From Nannochloropsis oceanica (lineage: Eukaryota > Sar > Eustigmatophyceae > Eustigmatales > Monodopsidaceae): a DNA stretch of 64,000 nucleotides. The notes under the pieces are model-generated. The model had not been told where the DNA came from and did no database searches. It saw nothing but the letters and a program-made list of their open reading frames with translations. The translations under genes were made by a program, and so were the position numbers. The stretch is taken from NCBI GenBank assembly GCA_004519485.1, contig CP038122.1:124001-188000 (forward strand), read 5' to 3'. Below, piece by piece: positions 43,669 to 57,791 of the stretch; positions within the stretch are counted from its first letter, which is position 1; each line of letters opens with the position of its first letter.

Positions 43669-44552
43669 GGTTGCTTTCGCGACTGCCAACTGCAGGATTT
43701 TTGGCTTTCGTTCCGTTTACCTTGCTGCTGCAGGAAAGCGCCAAGAGCGTTTGTTTGCACGCGAAAGACTGCGTGAGTTTGCCCGCATTATTTTACGTAC
43801 TTCAGGTATCCTGTCAGGACGGGTACGCAGTTTCCTTGCTCCTGATCCCCAATGCCTCGTAGGGACGGGCACCGTGGCTGCCTGCTCTTGCTCCCGATGC
43901 CCTGTGGATAGTGTTGCTGGGGAATTCAGGGGCAAATCACAAGACATGAACGTATGGAGCTCAGAAAGCAATTAACGAATAAGCACGTACCCTATGATAT
44001 AGTATGTTCGGGACTGGGTGGCAGGCACATGATCTACAAAAGCTAGAAAGTACGCAGGCGCTTCGGCCGATCACTGCTACTGCTTCTGCGATTACTGCTG
44101 GCGATCGATCAAGTTTCAGAGAATTACTCAACTCAATTCAACTCTACCATTTGCCCCCGACCGGTGCTCAAATCCCCCGCACCACACAGAATAGGCCATC
44201 TGCGCGCTTCAGGGCTAGTCATTTTGTGTGCCAGCTGAACCCTAGGACTCATTCTCCCTTTGTCAATGCAAGGGCAGATGCATCATTGCCGCGTGTCCGA
44301 GGGCCTTGTTAGAGTAGGAGGTTGGTTGAGTGCACGCTTCCCACCATAAATAAATTAATCAATCAATCAATTGAAATTCCCACTTTTGCGTTGCCATGCC
44401 ATAAGCTGTTTCTGGGAAACCACTCCGTATCAGACATTTACCCCTTCCTCCTTGCGTACGTTGTTGCTTGAAGGAAGCAATTAAACATCATTGTGCCTCT
44501 GAAATCTACTGCTTCCCCACCCGAACTACACGCATAGGCCACACAGTACGTC
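43669..44552. promoter_or_regulatory. Divergent promoter region (myosin and SZT2 genes)
   Basis: Nearly 900 nt between two divergent start codons. It holds an AT-rich AATCAATCAATCAATT run near 44357-44371. No coding sequence is trusted here. Confidence 0.35.
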
Positions 44553-47500
44553 ATGGCATCGTCCTCGAAGCGCATGCCAACTGCGCATTTTGTCGATCAA
44601 TCTTTTCTGCATGCCAACTTATCCTGTGTGCCTGATCCACTGCCGCCAATATCGTCGACGCCGGGCAAGTTGGTCGCGGTGTGGGCCACAGTATCTGACT
44701 TCGTCGGAGTGAGCATCAAGGAGCGCACGTGGTGGCATTTGCGGCACTTGCACCAATCCATCATGCCAGGCAGTGCTAAAAGTGATGGGCAAGATGGTAA
44801 CGCAGATGAGGAGACTGGCGAAAACATCGGCGATGGGGGGATGATTCGGCCGGCCGACTTCGTCGTGGGCAAATGGTCATCGCATGCCCATCGCAAAGCA
44901 ACGCGCGGATCTATAATAGCGGGAACAACTTCACCCTCGTCCTCAAGCTCTTCACAAAACTTTTCCTCCCCTGTCTCTCCGGTTTTATCGCAGCTGACAA
45001 AAGCGCTGGCCTCGTCCGCAGGAGCCCCGAGTGTTTCCAGAGGTGGCTCCCCAACCGTGACAACGCTAGACCTTGAAACCTCTCCAAGCACTGTCACACA
45101 CAGCGTAAACGAGGACAATTTGCGCACCATAATTTTGGAGCCATCCACTCAGGTATTATTTTGGCTGCGTTCGAAAAGCGCAGAGCGGATGTGCGGAAAT
45201 CCGCGAAGCGGGCCTTCGAATTTACGTACACACAAATACGCCCGCACACTCCCCACCAAAGGTTTTCTTCGTCTATGATGTGCAGCGCCTTGTCTTTTGT
45301 CTGCAAATCTCCCGGTCGCTGTTTCGCTTTCAGAGCGGCGTGATTCCTGCCGAGTTGATGGAGAGTACTTTGGTCAAGGCATTGAAGGCAAGTCCGACGG
45401 ACTCATCACCCTGCACATATTGTTAGTATTAAATTTTAATTCTATTCATCACTTCCACCATTACAGTCGTTGATAACGGGCGAAACAGACAGGGCCACGC
45501 ATGCGGTAAAACTCTTCATAACGATCGTAGCATGCGACGCAGAAGGCGGGGAGGTGAGTACAGGGGCATATTTCCGGATAGACCGAAAGTAAATATATTT
45601 TCTGCTGTATTTAACAGCTCGTCTTTCCTACTTACCTCGCGGTTGCCTTCTCCAAAATATATCCCGAGACAATTACATTGGTGCAGGGATATCCGCTGTG
45701 CCACCAGACGTTGCCGGCTTTGCTTGGTCGGGTGGGTCCTTTCTTGAATGAGATGGAGAACAAGATGGTAGCGAACCAACAAGAAAGTCGGTCTTCTCAT
45801 CGACCGTGTAGGGATCAAAGCCCTCGCCCCTCGACATTTGAGCGATTGGTGCAACTGTCTATCTTCGCGTTACAATTTCTGCCAGCTAATGCAGCACCTT
45901 CCATAGTATTGATAGTCGACGGCGTCTTCCATCTTGGCCACGCAGCCGTGGCTGAATACGACGACCTGACCATGCAGCTCTGCCGCGATGACATTGTCCT
46001 CTCGATCGTGTGCCTGGCTCCGCTGCAGGATCCATCTACGGCCTTGGGCTACATTGGAGACTTCCAGATGCTCGAGAAAGCAGTCAAGACAACGGGTGGG
46101 TGCGTCTTGTGCGCTGCTGATGTGGGTCAGAAGCTGGCGTCATGTGCCGAGTATGCCACCATATCGGTGCCGTTGCGGTACATGCTGGCCCACCACACGA
46201 TCGGCGTGCAAAATTTGCTGCAGGCTTCCTTGCTAGTTCGATACTCTCGTCTGAATGTACCCGTCGAGATCGCTGTCAAACCATACTCTTCTGCAACCGT
46301 CGTGTCTGGTGCGGCCCCTATGGCGGCAGCTGCTATTGCTGCCATGCCCATAACTCCGCCCGCCCCTGCCCCGCCATTCATCACCACGCGGGATAAACTC
46401 ATGATGTACAGTCTGCCTTTGGTTTGTCTACGCATGCTGGTGGAGTGGCGTGCCGCGGAAGGATTTCATGCCAACGCCGTGCATCTTGGTGGCATGAGTA
46501 GGGCTGCAGAACGGCCTCGAATCAATCTTGCACGTGATAGCGGCAGCAGTACTGGCAAAGTCAAGCATCAGCATTGGGCGGACAAACGAGGCTCTAGCAG
46601 CAGGCGCAGCAAGATTATGGGCATCGAAGATACGACGGTGTTGGTGCGATTTACACGATCTCTGGATTCTGACCTATCCGTGGAATATACGCTCGAATAT
46701 TGCCCGCTCCCTGCGGCAGCTGGTCAGGGACTGGGCGCGGCTAATGTGACAATCGAGGTAGTGAGTAGCATGGACTGGATCTGTGAAGCTAACGTATTGC
46801 AGCAGCCCCTATGGCGCTTTCTTCGGACCCTTCAGGACAACGACTTTCGGCTTTGTCGGGTCTTGTCGCAGCTTAAGCCGCAACCGAAGTTTTCGCCTCC
46901 AACTCAAGGCGCCCGCCATTCTAGGCAAGAGCATCAAGAAGAGGAATGGGCGCAGTATCAGGAACTCATACACTGGCTTGGGCAACTGTCCATGCGGGAC
47001 TGGACGCGATGGTTGCATGCGACGTGTTTTGAGCTCTTGACTCTCGGAAAGGAGGTGATCGAGTTAAGGGAAGGAGAGAGCTTTGAGGCGGGACTAGGAA
47101 GCGATGTGTCTGGCGAGAAGCCGACCTCCGATAAGTACTTGCAACTGGGGCTCCGAGTAAGGACGGAAAAAGAAGCGAAAGTGGATGAGGATGGACGGGA
47201 CTCGGATTTTTCGAATTTGCATGTGCAGGAGGAATTACTGCTGACACTGCTCGGCCATTGGTGCACATCTCGTGTAGACGAGGATCTCTTCCTCAAAATT
47301 TTGGTTAATAACTCCAAATCGAGCAGCATGCATCCGCGTCGAGGCACACCTTTTGTCCTCTTGAAGCTACTGTGGGTGTCTGACCATTTGGTACGTTTAC
47401 ATCTGGGTTTCTTCGGCGTCGAGGGTCCCATCGCCCGTCAAAGTGTGCGCGAGCTACAAAATGCGCTTATCAGGGTCGATGGACCACTACAGATGCCAGA

Positions 47501-50500
47501 GGCTCCTTTAGCCTTCCAATTGCTAATTCCCGGACGGGAAAAATGTGATGTTTTGCCTTACTACCCCGCCATCCAAGAGAGAGACGCTCTGCTGCGCTCT
47601 TATCTAAAAAAAAAACGCTGGAGTTGGCACCTTGGACTGTACACTGACCTCCCCACGATTATGGACACGCTAATGCGCGCCCAGATTGCTGTGGGCTTCA
47701 CTTTGATACACAAAGACCGTCAACAGACGCTTCTCGTTCAGCATATATCTTTGTCAATCACGCTTGGCGACGAAGGGAAGGGATCCACTCTGAAATATCG
47801 TCAACATATTTGTTATCAGCAACAGCAACAACAACAACAACATGCTGGGGGAAGGTCAGAGCGTGAAATCCATACCAGCGCGAGCACTGCCGCTATGACG
47901 CGCTCGGCTTTGGTGCAATATCGCGTACTGATAGAGGCACCGCATGGCCTCTCAACTGAAATATGGATAGAACCTCAACATGGCTCGGGCGCGGCCAGAG
48001 ATCATGGGGTCCCGATTCCCGAGGCCGACTTGTGGCAGACGTTGGCGGCGAATTGTTACGAGCGAGACAGGCGGGTGCTCTCGGCAATGGACTCTTTTTT
48101 GTACATCCGTCATTTGTGCACCGACGCACACCCGGAGCTCGCAGGTACTAATGACAGGAGTCCGCGTCGCCCCCGTTGTGTACCACACGACCTGAATCTC
48201 TTGGAGGTGCTGCGTGGATCGGAAAAGACTGAGTTGACCTTGCATCTTTTTTCCCCCTTGGCACCGGACCCGATGCCTCCGCCTATCTCCATGCGAGATG
48301 AGTCCGGAGAATTGACGGCAACTACCGGGGACGAAAACAACCGTCAGCTCCACTTTCTTACAGAACGAGCGCTTAGAACATTGCTGGGCACCGAGATTCC
48401 GGCATGCTGCTTGAATGCGGCAGCCGAGGGGGAAGAAGACGTGGTGTACAAGTCCCGTTGTCAAGGCCAGGATCTACTCTGGAAGGTGGAATTGGGCTTG
48501 ACGGGCTGGCGTGAGGGCAAATGTTATGCGCATCAGGTCTCGGACGACGCATTGTCCATTTGGTTCTTGGCCCCGTACCAAGCGCGGCAGGCGGCCCCGC
48601 GGGGCATTAATATAGGTGGCAGGATTGCTGGCAAGGTGGAAAGACCTCAAATGGTCATTAAGATCTTCACTATTACGTTCCAACAGCTGTTGGCGCGCCT
48701 CATTGGCACTACCGGCTCTAATAGTTGTGGGCACCAATCAAGCACCTGGTCATATTCGGGTGCGGCGGGTAATCCTCGCGCACTATCTCAATTGCCCTCG
48801 GACAATCCGCTTCTCGCCTATATCCTCTACTTGCACCGCCGAAACTTCACGCAAGTGGCATACATGGCTCTCCGGTGTGCCCGACCCATTGCACCCACAG
48901 ACCTTCGTGATGCACTGGGCTATTGCTCGGAGATTGGCATGGATTTGGACATGACGCACTTACGGAAGATTGCGCTTGGTTCGATCGAGGCTCGGCATCG
49001 GCTCGAGGATCAAGCCATGGTAGGAATGGTCGTTTCTCGCTCAAATAGTGACGGTTACAATAATGGCATAGAGACCGACACCGATCATGGACAAGGGCTA
49101 GATGAAGAAGAGGAGACGCAGGAGAACGAAACGGTTGGTAGTTCAGAAATAGCTAAGCCATTGGGCAAGGAAGCGGACAAAGCATTTCAGCAGGCTATCT
49201 CTTCCTGGCTAGCGCCCGTCCCCGGAACAGATTTTTACTACTATGTGGGGTCGGAGGAGGACTTGTACGGAGATGAAAACGATATGTGGGAGGCAACGAG
49301 GCAAGGACTCTCCGCCGAGGACTCTGCTGTCATTTCAAGCATGGTGCCGCCCAAGATTTACATGAGGAAGGCCAGCAATCCAGGTACTTCCCTCGGTCAG
49401 TCGGCGGCCATATCTTCTAAGCGCAATGACGGTGGTCTAAGGGGAAACGATGCCGTGGACCGGTCGAGCCCGGCAACCTCCAAGGGAGGGATTGCGGGGC
49501 TTTTTCAGCAAGGATACGAGGCAGAGCTGGGCATGATGCTCAAGATGTTGGAGGTGAAACGGAAGGCCCAAGCCCGCAACCTTAAAGGCAGCCGAAGCCA
49601 CGGCACGGCAGCCATGGAAGAAGATGTGAGCTTTGTCACACCCTGCTTCGTCCGCTTTGAGGTTGTGCATGCGATGTATGGCCTAGCACAGTCTCGCGTC
49701 TTCCGTATCACTTCGACCACGCCACCCAGCAAGGTCTTGCCGTTTTGCTTCGACGATGCCGTGGCAAGGGAAGATATGTGGGTGGCTCCGCGCGTCAGTC
49801 GGCAGGCCACCTCTGTAAGTATCATTTGCGCGACGCACTCCCGCTTGGACGTGGCAAAATTTGAGGCCGCCTTGGAGGGGGCGTGCCGCCAAAAAACCAA
49901 TGGTGAGGATGGTTCCTCGACTGATGGGCTTTCATTGAGCGAAGCCGAAGCAAAAGATTTGATGTTGACCACGCACAAGCGCTTCTTGCGGTTGGTGCGG
50001 CGACGGGTGGAGGCTTGGGCCGCCGCGGAAACGTTGCAGTGCCTCCAGTCGTTTTCACCCTTGCCCACCATGGCAGCGCCCACAATCCATCAATGCCTGC
50101 GTCCACTGTCGGCGGAAGCCATCACCCGCTTGCACGTGACGCTGGCCTTTGTCGCCAATTTATCTTATGAGACACGGGAGGAGGAGGACAGTGACGATGG
50201 TGCTGCATCAACAGGACCAAGCTATATGGGAAGCACAGTTCCTAGCAGGTCGGGGATACCCCGGCGTGGGACTCGTCGGACCTTTTATCAGAGCGATGGG
50301 GGAATGGAAAGAAGTGGGGCATTAAATTGCGGTGGTGAGGGTTTTGCGATGGCCAACCTGTCGCAGACAGAGCAGGACGAGGAACAAGCGCTGGAGCTGT
50401 TTCACGAGCACTTGGCTTCCTGTCGTTTTTTGACAGTCCGCAAGGCAGCGGGAATGTATTTTGTTGTGGAACCGTCATTACCAGAAGACCCTCTTTTCTT

Positions 50501-53500
50501 CCAGACCGTGCGGACTTCTTCCTCCACATTGATGTCCCCTCCAGATCGGCCTTCTAGTCTCCTCTCTACTCCGTCTCCTAAAAATGTCATCCCCCCCTTA
50601 CCCTTGGATATAACTTTGCGGGCAACGTGCGCGTACAGAATTCCCTACTGGGCAATTTTGCAAGTGCGCCGGCGAAAGACGAGACGGGAAGCGTCTTTAT
50701 CTGCGGCCAAAATGGCGACCTCAAAGGAATTCATAAAAAAGAGGAGAGCTAGTAGCGGCGGGGGAGATGGCCGCGGGAAGGTGCAGCGAGAGGTGGAGCC
50801 TTTGGGGGATTACATGGACTCGTATGAAGTGGTTGTGTCCGTGCACCACGCTCCTTCGGCCCCTTGGTATCAGGCCCGACATGAGGTCCTGGAGAACATT
50901 CGAGCGAAGATTCTGGTGGTTTGCACGCACGTCAACCAAATACTCCTTCTCCGCCACCTTCACGACACTCGCCATGCTAGCCCACTGTTGATTGCTCCCA
51001 CCAAGAACGACCTGCGCTATCAGGAGGAAATGAGCAATGACGGAATGAGCGGCTCTCTGCCTCGAGGTGGAAGTGGCGGACTTGGCCGTGCAGGAACGAT
51101 AAATCGCAATATCGGTCCGCTGCCATATCCATTGCCCTCAGATCAGAACCAGCACTATCAGGACCCACGTAAGGCGCACCAGGTGGCAGGTGAAGACAGC
51201 GGATGTGGTACAGACAGGGGCCAGGCAGCGGTGCCTTCAGACCACAGCCCGTCGCTCCTCCTATTTCAACCTGACCAATTCAAGTGCACACGGCAGCTGA
51301 CTTTACGTTTTCCCGTTTTTCACCGGTTGACTCCAGTGGCGGCTCTGCGTGCCTTAGAATCTGATGTGCTGCACCCGCTGACCGTCCAAAATCGCATGCA
51401 TACCTTTGTGCATCGCGACCGAAATGGACGCGTTTCCTATCTGAATTTCGAGACCTCTAAGCGAAAGGATTCCATAACGCCATTGGACAAAGAGAAAGAG
51501 GTCCATGCCAGCAGGAGTTGTAGGGATGCTCCTTTCGGCCTAGACCTGGACAGCTCCGGGCATCCGGCGCCGGTAGGGGGATTGAGCGTGCCATTTATAA
51601 TGCCCACCTCCACTTTGGATCCAACCCACCCTTACACAATCACAACGATGGCATCGACGTCAGGGGCTTCGGCGGCCTGGATTGACTGTCATGTCCACGG
51701 GGTGGACGAGGTTGGGGAGGAACTTTCGATTCACCTGCACCGTCTGTTGGAGACCCGGCTTGCTGAGATCTCAATCTTCCACTTGTCGGAGCTGCTTTCC
51801 CGCAACCCGCGTCTACAGCTTACGACACAAGATTTGGATCTCATCAAAACCGGCACGGCCATTATTCCACCTAGCGCAGCAGTTGCAGCTATGGGGACCA
51901 GTGAACTGTTTCCCCCTTCCTCAATGCCCGCATCTGCGACCACAGCTGCGGGTACCACTGGGGGGAATAGGTATCAAGCCTTGTTGGAGTTGCCTGGTGG
52001 TCTACTTCGTTTTGGGGACCCGTACCTCTTTCTTCTTTATTTGCGCCAAAATACTGCGCGGGCTCAATTTATCAATAATATTCATGTCTCTCACGGGGCG
52101 TTTGGCCATGATAGCAGCAATATGATGATGGGAGCCTCGACCACCTCGTCTTTGACTAGCAGTGGTATTCTTCGCCCTGGTAGGGCCCCTTCCCCGTATC
52201 TACCAGGCAACACCTATATCGCCTCGCCAAGCGACCCGGGTATGTTTGGATCCGGGCGCGGCATGAAGGTGATAAGCGAGGTTTGGGTGCCTGAGGGAGC
52301 GAATGCTTGCACCTGGCATCCCTCCCGAATCGGATTCACTGGCCCACGTCCGCTCGAACCTCTGAGCGCGGCCACGTCCCACCCAGCATTTTGGTCGCTG
52401 GCGGGCGGCATGGAGGTGGAAATTGCGCCTGGGCTTCTCGACGTGTATTATAACCACAATCGTCCGGAGGTCTATGTGGCGGGTCGGAAGGACGTTACCA
52501 CCACCCTCAGCAGCCGGGGGGCGCGCTTGGCCAAAGAGGTGGGAAAAGGTCTCGCTTTGGTGAATGTTCATCCTGTCGATGCGGAGGGCAACACCTTGCG
52601 GCGCCTTCGTTCCGCAGTCTCAGTCACGCAGGAGGAAATTAATGCCATCGTCGTGGCTGCCGCGACCACTGCTGCTTCTGAAGAGGGGCGACGGACGAAT
52701 AAACCTTTACCATGGGCAGTCTCTATTCTTAAGCACTCTCCAAATATCGCCACGGTGCCAGAATGTCAGGAGGAGCCACCATATCTGGCACGTTTCTCAT
52801 CGTTATCCTCTCTGGAACCCTCCTCTGTGGCCTACAACTGGTTTCGGTGTCCCCCAGAGCAGCAGCAACAATCATCAACGCCTTCGAAAGCATTTTTATA
52901 TCCTCAAGAGAACTCTGGCAAATGCCGAACGACGGGAGGAGGCGGGCTGTGGGGAATTTCAGTCGAAATCCTGGGCTCCGTGAACGGTGAACCGCTTTTG
53001 CATTGGCTAAAGCTCTGTGTGGATCAAGCTCTCCACGACTACTTCATCGAGCGACTGTTAGCATACATGAAGAGCCCCCACTTTCCTTTGTCTGGTCACG
53101 CTGTACCGCTTGAAGCGACCGAGAGGATATATAAAGCACTTCAGCCGTGGGAGCAACTGGTGGAAAGCTGCTTGTTATTGGATAGCCCTTCTATCCGACG
53201 TCAGGAGGGCCGCCAGATCATCCCTCTTTCGGAAGTTGGACCGTTGGTCCATGTTGTGTGTCGGGGCATGGGCCAGGCCCACCCGTTCCTGCAGTCTACG
53301 CTGACGCTGCTGAGCAAGGCATTAACGACGACTACCCACCGGCAGGAAACAAGACTGCACCTGGTAGACCCACAGGCACTTCCGATGGCAAACCTTGAAA
53401 ACGAGTATATTTTGCTCGGTGGCCTCCGCGTTGGCGACCTCGCGCTACCCTCCTCGCCCGTCTCTTTCAGTAGTCGCGCTGCAATTAACACGTCCAAGTC

Positions 53501-56500
53501 CACAGAAAACCTGCCGCAAGCGGACTCATTATATCCGGCTTTGACGGCGTCGGAAGGCGCGACGGCAAGTATGGGGGCCTTGCGAATGACGAACCGGGAC
53601 ACGGCCTGCGTGGTGCGAGTCACAGCTAATTTTCAGAGCTTGGTACTATACAACTGCCACCCAGAACTGGCGGGCCGCTGTGTGGCGGCGTTCGAGCGAG
53701 CCTTGGCCTTGATGTCGTTGGAACGATTCGTGTCGGAGGGTATCGGCTTGCAGAAACTCGGGTTGCTTCCCTTGAACGTGCCTTGGTGGCGGCAGATCCC
53801 GTACTTGCCTGTTCTTTTTGAAGACTTAGGTCGTGGTGGGTCAGCCGCAAGCCCTTCTGGCGTGGAAGCCATTAAGGGGAAGAAGCATCAGCAGGATGAG
53901 CGAGGAAGAGGGCTCCTAGACATACGCTCGGATAAGACAAGGCGTACCAGCTGCTCGCCGAGAGAGGAGGAAAGCAACAGCAATAGAGGCAGCAGCAGTG
54001 GCAGTAGTTGCATTGATGGAACCGATGTTGCGTTGTCGACTTCATTTCATACACGAAAATTACGTTCAGAGGTGTCCACAACCTTCTTTTCCGCGGACTC
54101 GGTGCAGCAGTCTATCTCACATGATATTCGAAAGGCCTCTCGACCCTCCATAGGTGTTGGCCCCGGCGCTGGACCTGTCATCCGGCCAGAGCTCGCAGCC
54201 CGAGGTTTGAGTTTGCCACCTGGCATTGTAGTTACTGCCGCGATGGCAGCACGCATGCGGGCATCTCGGCGAGGGAACCCTCCGTCTACCCTCCGCAAGC
54301 CGACGAGTGGGACAGCCTCATTTCCCGCAACGAGTGTCGAAAGTGCTGCTGGAAGAGGGATAACCGACCTGTCTGCATCGTCCTTCCCGATCTCGTCGTT
54401 TACGACTTCGTCAGGCGCGGATACTCTTGTCAAGCGAGCCACGAGTCTATCTGCATTTCCCACGTCAGATCGATTGATACTTGGAAAGGGACCCTCGTCG
54501 GAATCGTTTTGCTCTCTAAGCGGTGGAGCCATCGCCACCCAAGAAAATTGGCTGACAGGGCCGCAGCAATGGATGTTGGGCCTCCTTTGCAAGGCCACGC
54601 CAGCCACTCTCCAAGGAAGTGCACAACTATCTAAGTCTCTGCGGTTGGTCCTTCCTGCCGTCTGGGCTCTTCAACCCTTTCAATCCGACCAGACAGCAGC
54701 AGAGGTGGGCAACAACTCAAGCAATTCCAATGACCCCACCCTTTTGCATCTGAGACGGCTACTGGATTCGATACTTCCTTACTTTGATGAACTTGAGGCC
54801 GATGACCGCCTTCAAGAGCTATGTCACACCTGGACGTGGTACCAGCATTTGGTCCTCTTGCAACAGCGGAGCTCTTACTTGCACTCGCGGGTCCATGGGT
54901 CTCCAGAGGTTGATATGAAGATATTACGGTGGGTACGAGGTGAATGCAAGGACGGGGAAAAATGTATTTCTCAACCGCAGGGCAGCGAAAGCCCGATCAA
55001 GACAGCCATTTCTTTGCAGAATCTCGAGCTCCTGCTGCGGCGTGCACGATGGCAAGGGTCTTGGTGCGCGGTGCTAACCGAGCATTCCTATTTGCCGCGC
55101 TCCCATTTTAGAAATGATACACTAAGGCTTGGTTTGGAGGTATTCAAGGGTCTGGATTCGCCTTCACTCTCATTATCCCACCTCCCCGGGATGCCATCAT
55201 CTTCCTCACGTCCCCTGTCACGCACCGGGACCATTTCTCATGCTGTGGAAAACAAGAATAGTACAAACACGTCGGATACCACCTCCACCAGTGCGTGGGG
55301 TCGCCCTCTGGTACCTTGCTCCTTGTCATCTTCACTCTCTTCGATGACGAATTCATCTCCATCATATCTAGAGCACTCTCCTTCCGCAGCACCTTTCTTG
55401 GAGTCAGAACCCTTATCAGGCGCAAATCTTGCATCGCGGAAACTTGGAAAAGGAGGAGCTGTACGTGAAGAAGTCAAAATAGACAGCAAAGACGAAGCGA
55501 AGGAAACTGTTCAGTGCGCTAACATTACGGACGACGGAGGTCAGAGGTTCTTTTCCCGGTCCTCGACCATATCCGGGCCACCGTCGCGTATTATGGTGGG
55601 ACAGCCTTCGTGGAGCTCAACTTTCTCCGACGATCAGGGTCTAGGGCCCACCCTGTCAACCCGCTTTTCTTCGAGACAAATCGGAATTTTAGCTGGAAAC
55701 GACAGAAAGAAACAGAGCATCGGCAACAAAAACATGACAAAAGAAGTGAAGGAGAGTAAAGAAGCAGCGGCCACTTTGTCGCACAAAGCAACAATGCTGC
55801 GGAAAAGAGAGATGGGCGACTTTGCCCTTGCCAAGGGGTTCCTTGATAGCTACACAAGCTATCTCCAGAATATCCTTAAAATGACGCTTGTGCATACAGC
55901 TAGTCCCGCGGTGAAGCCTCAATCATCTCCTAGCTCAGAACAAGTCGACATTCCGGCTTGGTTAAGCTTGAAAAGGTACCTTCATCGATTCGTGGCGTTG
56001 ACCAACACTGTAATTTTTGCCGAGGTGCAGTGCGAGCATCATCGTCCTCAGAGCAACCGTTATGGCGCTTCCAAAGTCCAGATCAAGCTTTCGCTGTACA
56101 CTCTGGACGTTCAGTCACCGAACGGCAGCACCAGCACCAGCAGCAGCAGACAACACCATCAATCCTCTTATCCACCATCAAATGTAGGCACAGTCTCAGC
56201 GATGATGCGAATGGCAATGGGGAACAGTCTACCATTGCCCACCACTCACACATTTGTATGGAACGGCGGTGTCGGAAGCCTTGAACGCGTAGGAGAGTCT
56301 CCGGGATACTACCAACAGCATGCTCACGTACACTTGCAACTGCCGCAGGACGTGGCGTTGAGCATTTCCCAGCTTGAACTAGAAAAACAGGTCTATGATC
56401 ACCTGGTGATCCACACTATGCAATCGTTGTTGAAGATGCGGAAGAGAAAGGTGAAAAGGAAGGAGCAAGAGGAAGTGCAATTTTGTGAAGACAGCCTCGC

Positions 56501-57791
56501 CCTGCTGAAAAGTCTGTTAGTCAGAAATCCAGAGCCCCCAAGCCACTCACAGACTGTGATTAGTGTCCGATATGTATGTCAGCCGGTGATTCACAAGCCA
56601 GCTAGAGAGCAGGAAGGCATTAGTGTTGTCACCCAGCACTCTGCAAACCTATCCACAGCAAACATGCTACATATCCCTGGTCCCATAGCCCTTCTCCTGC
56701 ACATGAAGAGGCACCACTGTCGTTACCATCTGTGGCCCCTGCAAGATGAGACGGAGAGCAAAGGACGTCATACCCTCGTGGGTGCTGTCTCCCTTAAAAC
56801 TTGGCGTCTAATGGACCTCAAGGACCACACAGACCGAGAGAGCGAGGATATGGTGCTGTTTGTGCTGACGGTGGCGGAAGAGAGCGCCCCGGCCGAATAT
56901 TTGGTATATGTCATGCATAGGAAGGGCAAGGGGCGAGGCCAACGAGGGTCATTTGTGGAGATTCCTGGACACGCCAAATCTTTGATCTCTCATGTCTTGG
57001 AAGCTGCATCATTTGAATTCGAGAAGGAACGCATTTGGGATCGTGTTGAGCAGTCCTTGATGCGAGGGGGGAAGGAGAGGGACGACGCCACTCGAGTGGG
57101 AGCTGTACTGGTGATGGGTATGCCAGCGGCGACATCAACGCCGATCGTTACCTCCCCCGTGTTGTCAAGCCCGACTCCTGGCGACTGGGGATGGGGTATG
57201 CGATCTGGGCCACCCCGAGATTCTTTTTTTACTTCACATCATCTCAACACCCTTTTACGCTTCTCGGCGGCCTGTCAGCCGCTATCGCAGGTTGATCCCC
57301 GCTTGTCTTCCCTTTTCGCCTCTTCCACCGCCACAGATGATCTACACGTGCCATGGCTGGATGTCCTTTCCTCCCTGGAGACTGATACGTTTTGGCGTCT
57401 TCGCGCTGTACGCGTACAAGGACTGCGGGAAGAAATTGGTGAAAAAGACCTGCTTCTTTGCTGCGATGACGACAGCAGGAACGAAGCGATGGAGGAGAAG
57501 ACCGATATGATATCAAAGCAAGGCTTACATAATCTTCCGTACAACGCCCAATCCTTTTTGCACTTCTCCGTCAGGCGCAGAGGGCAGGAGGTTCTCCTAG
57601 AAGGAAAGCAGCAGAGAGAGCATGCTCAAGAGATTGTGGTACAGATCATCCATCGAGACAACATGCACCAAGCACTCACACCAGAACAGCGGCATCATGT
57701 GTCCGCCTGTATCAGGCACATTTTGGGGTGGATTTGGCTGTATGTCCTGGCTCCGGAGGGTAGAGGAAGGCCGCCGCGAGCTGGAACGTGA
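44553..57791 (+). CDS. SZT2: SZT2 homologue (KICSTOR-type TORC1 regulator), 4,328 residues
   Basis: The exons are 44553..45152, 45262..45387, 45467..45553 and 45618..57791, all phase 0. The second intron has a GC donor (AAG|GCAAGT). The order of conserved blocks follows human SZT2: an N-terminal RTWWHLRHLHQSI; IILEPSTQ joined to VFFVYDVQRLVF; a helical LVQGYPL … FLNEMENKM; a vWA-like block (LSIFALQFLPANAAPSIVLI, VDGV); and, near residue 2,030, HVNQILLLRHLHDTRHASPL, matching the vertebrate EVNQRLLLQDLHDSH region. KNDL and RMHTFVHRDRNGRVSYLNFE follow, then HLLRFS near the C-terminus. In animals SZT2 ties GATOR1 to lysosomes so that nutrient loss shuts off TORC1. The protein is about 900 residues longer than human (about 3,400), the excess being Ser-, Gln- and Gly-rich linkers. 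The other KICSTOR subunits are not in this window. Confidence 0.85.
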
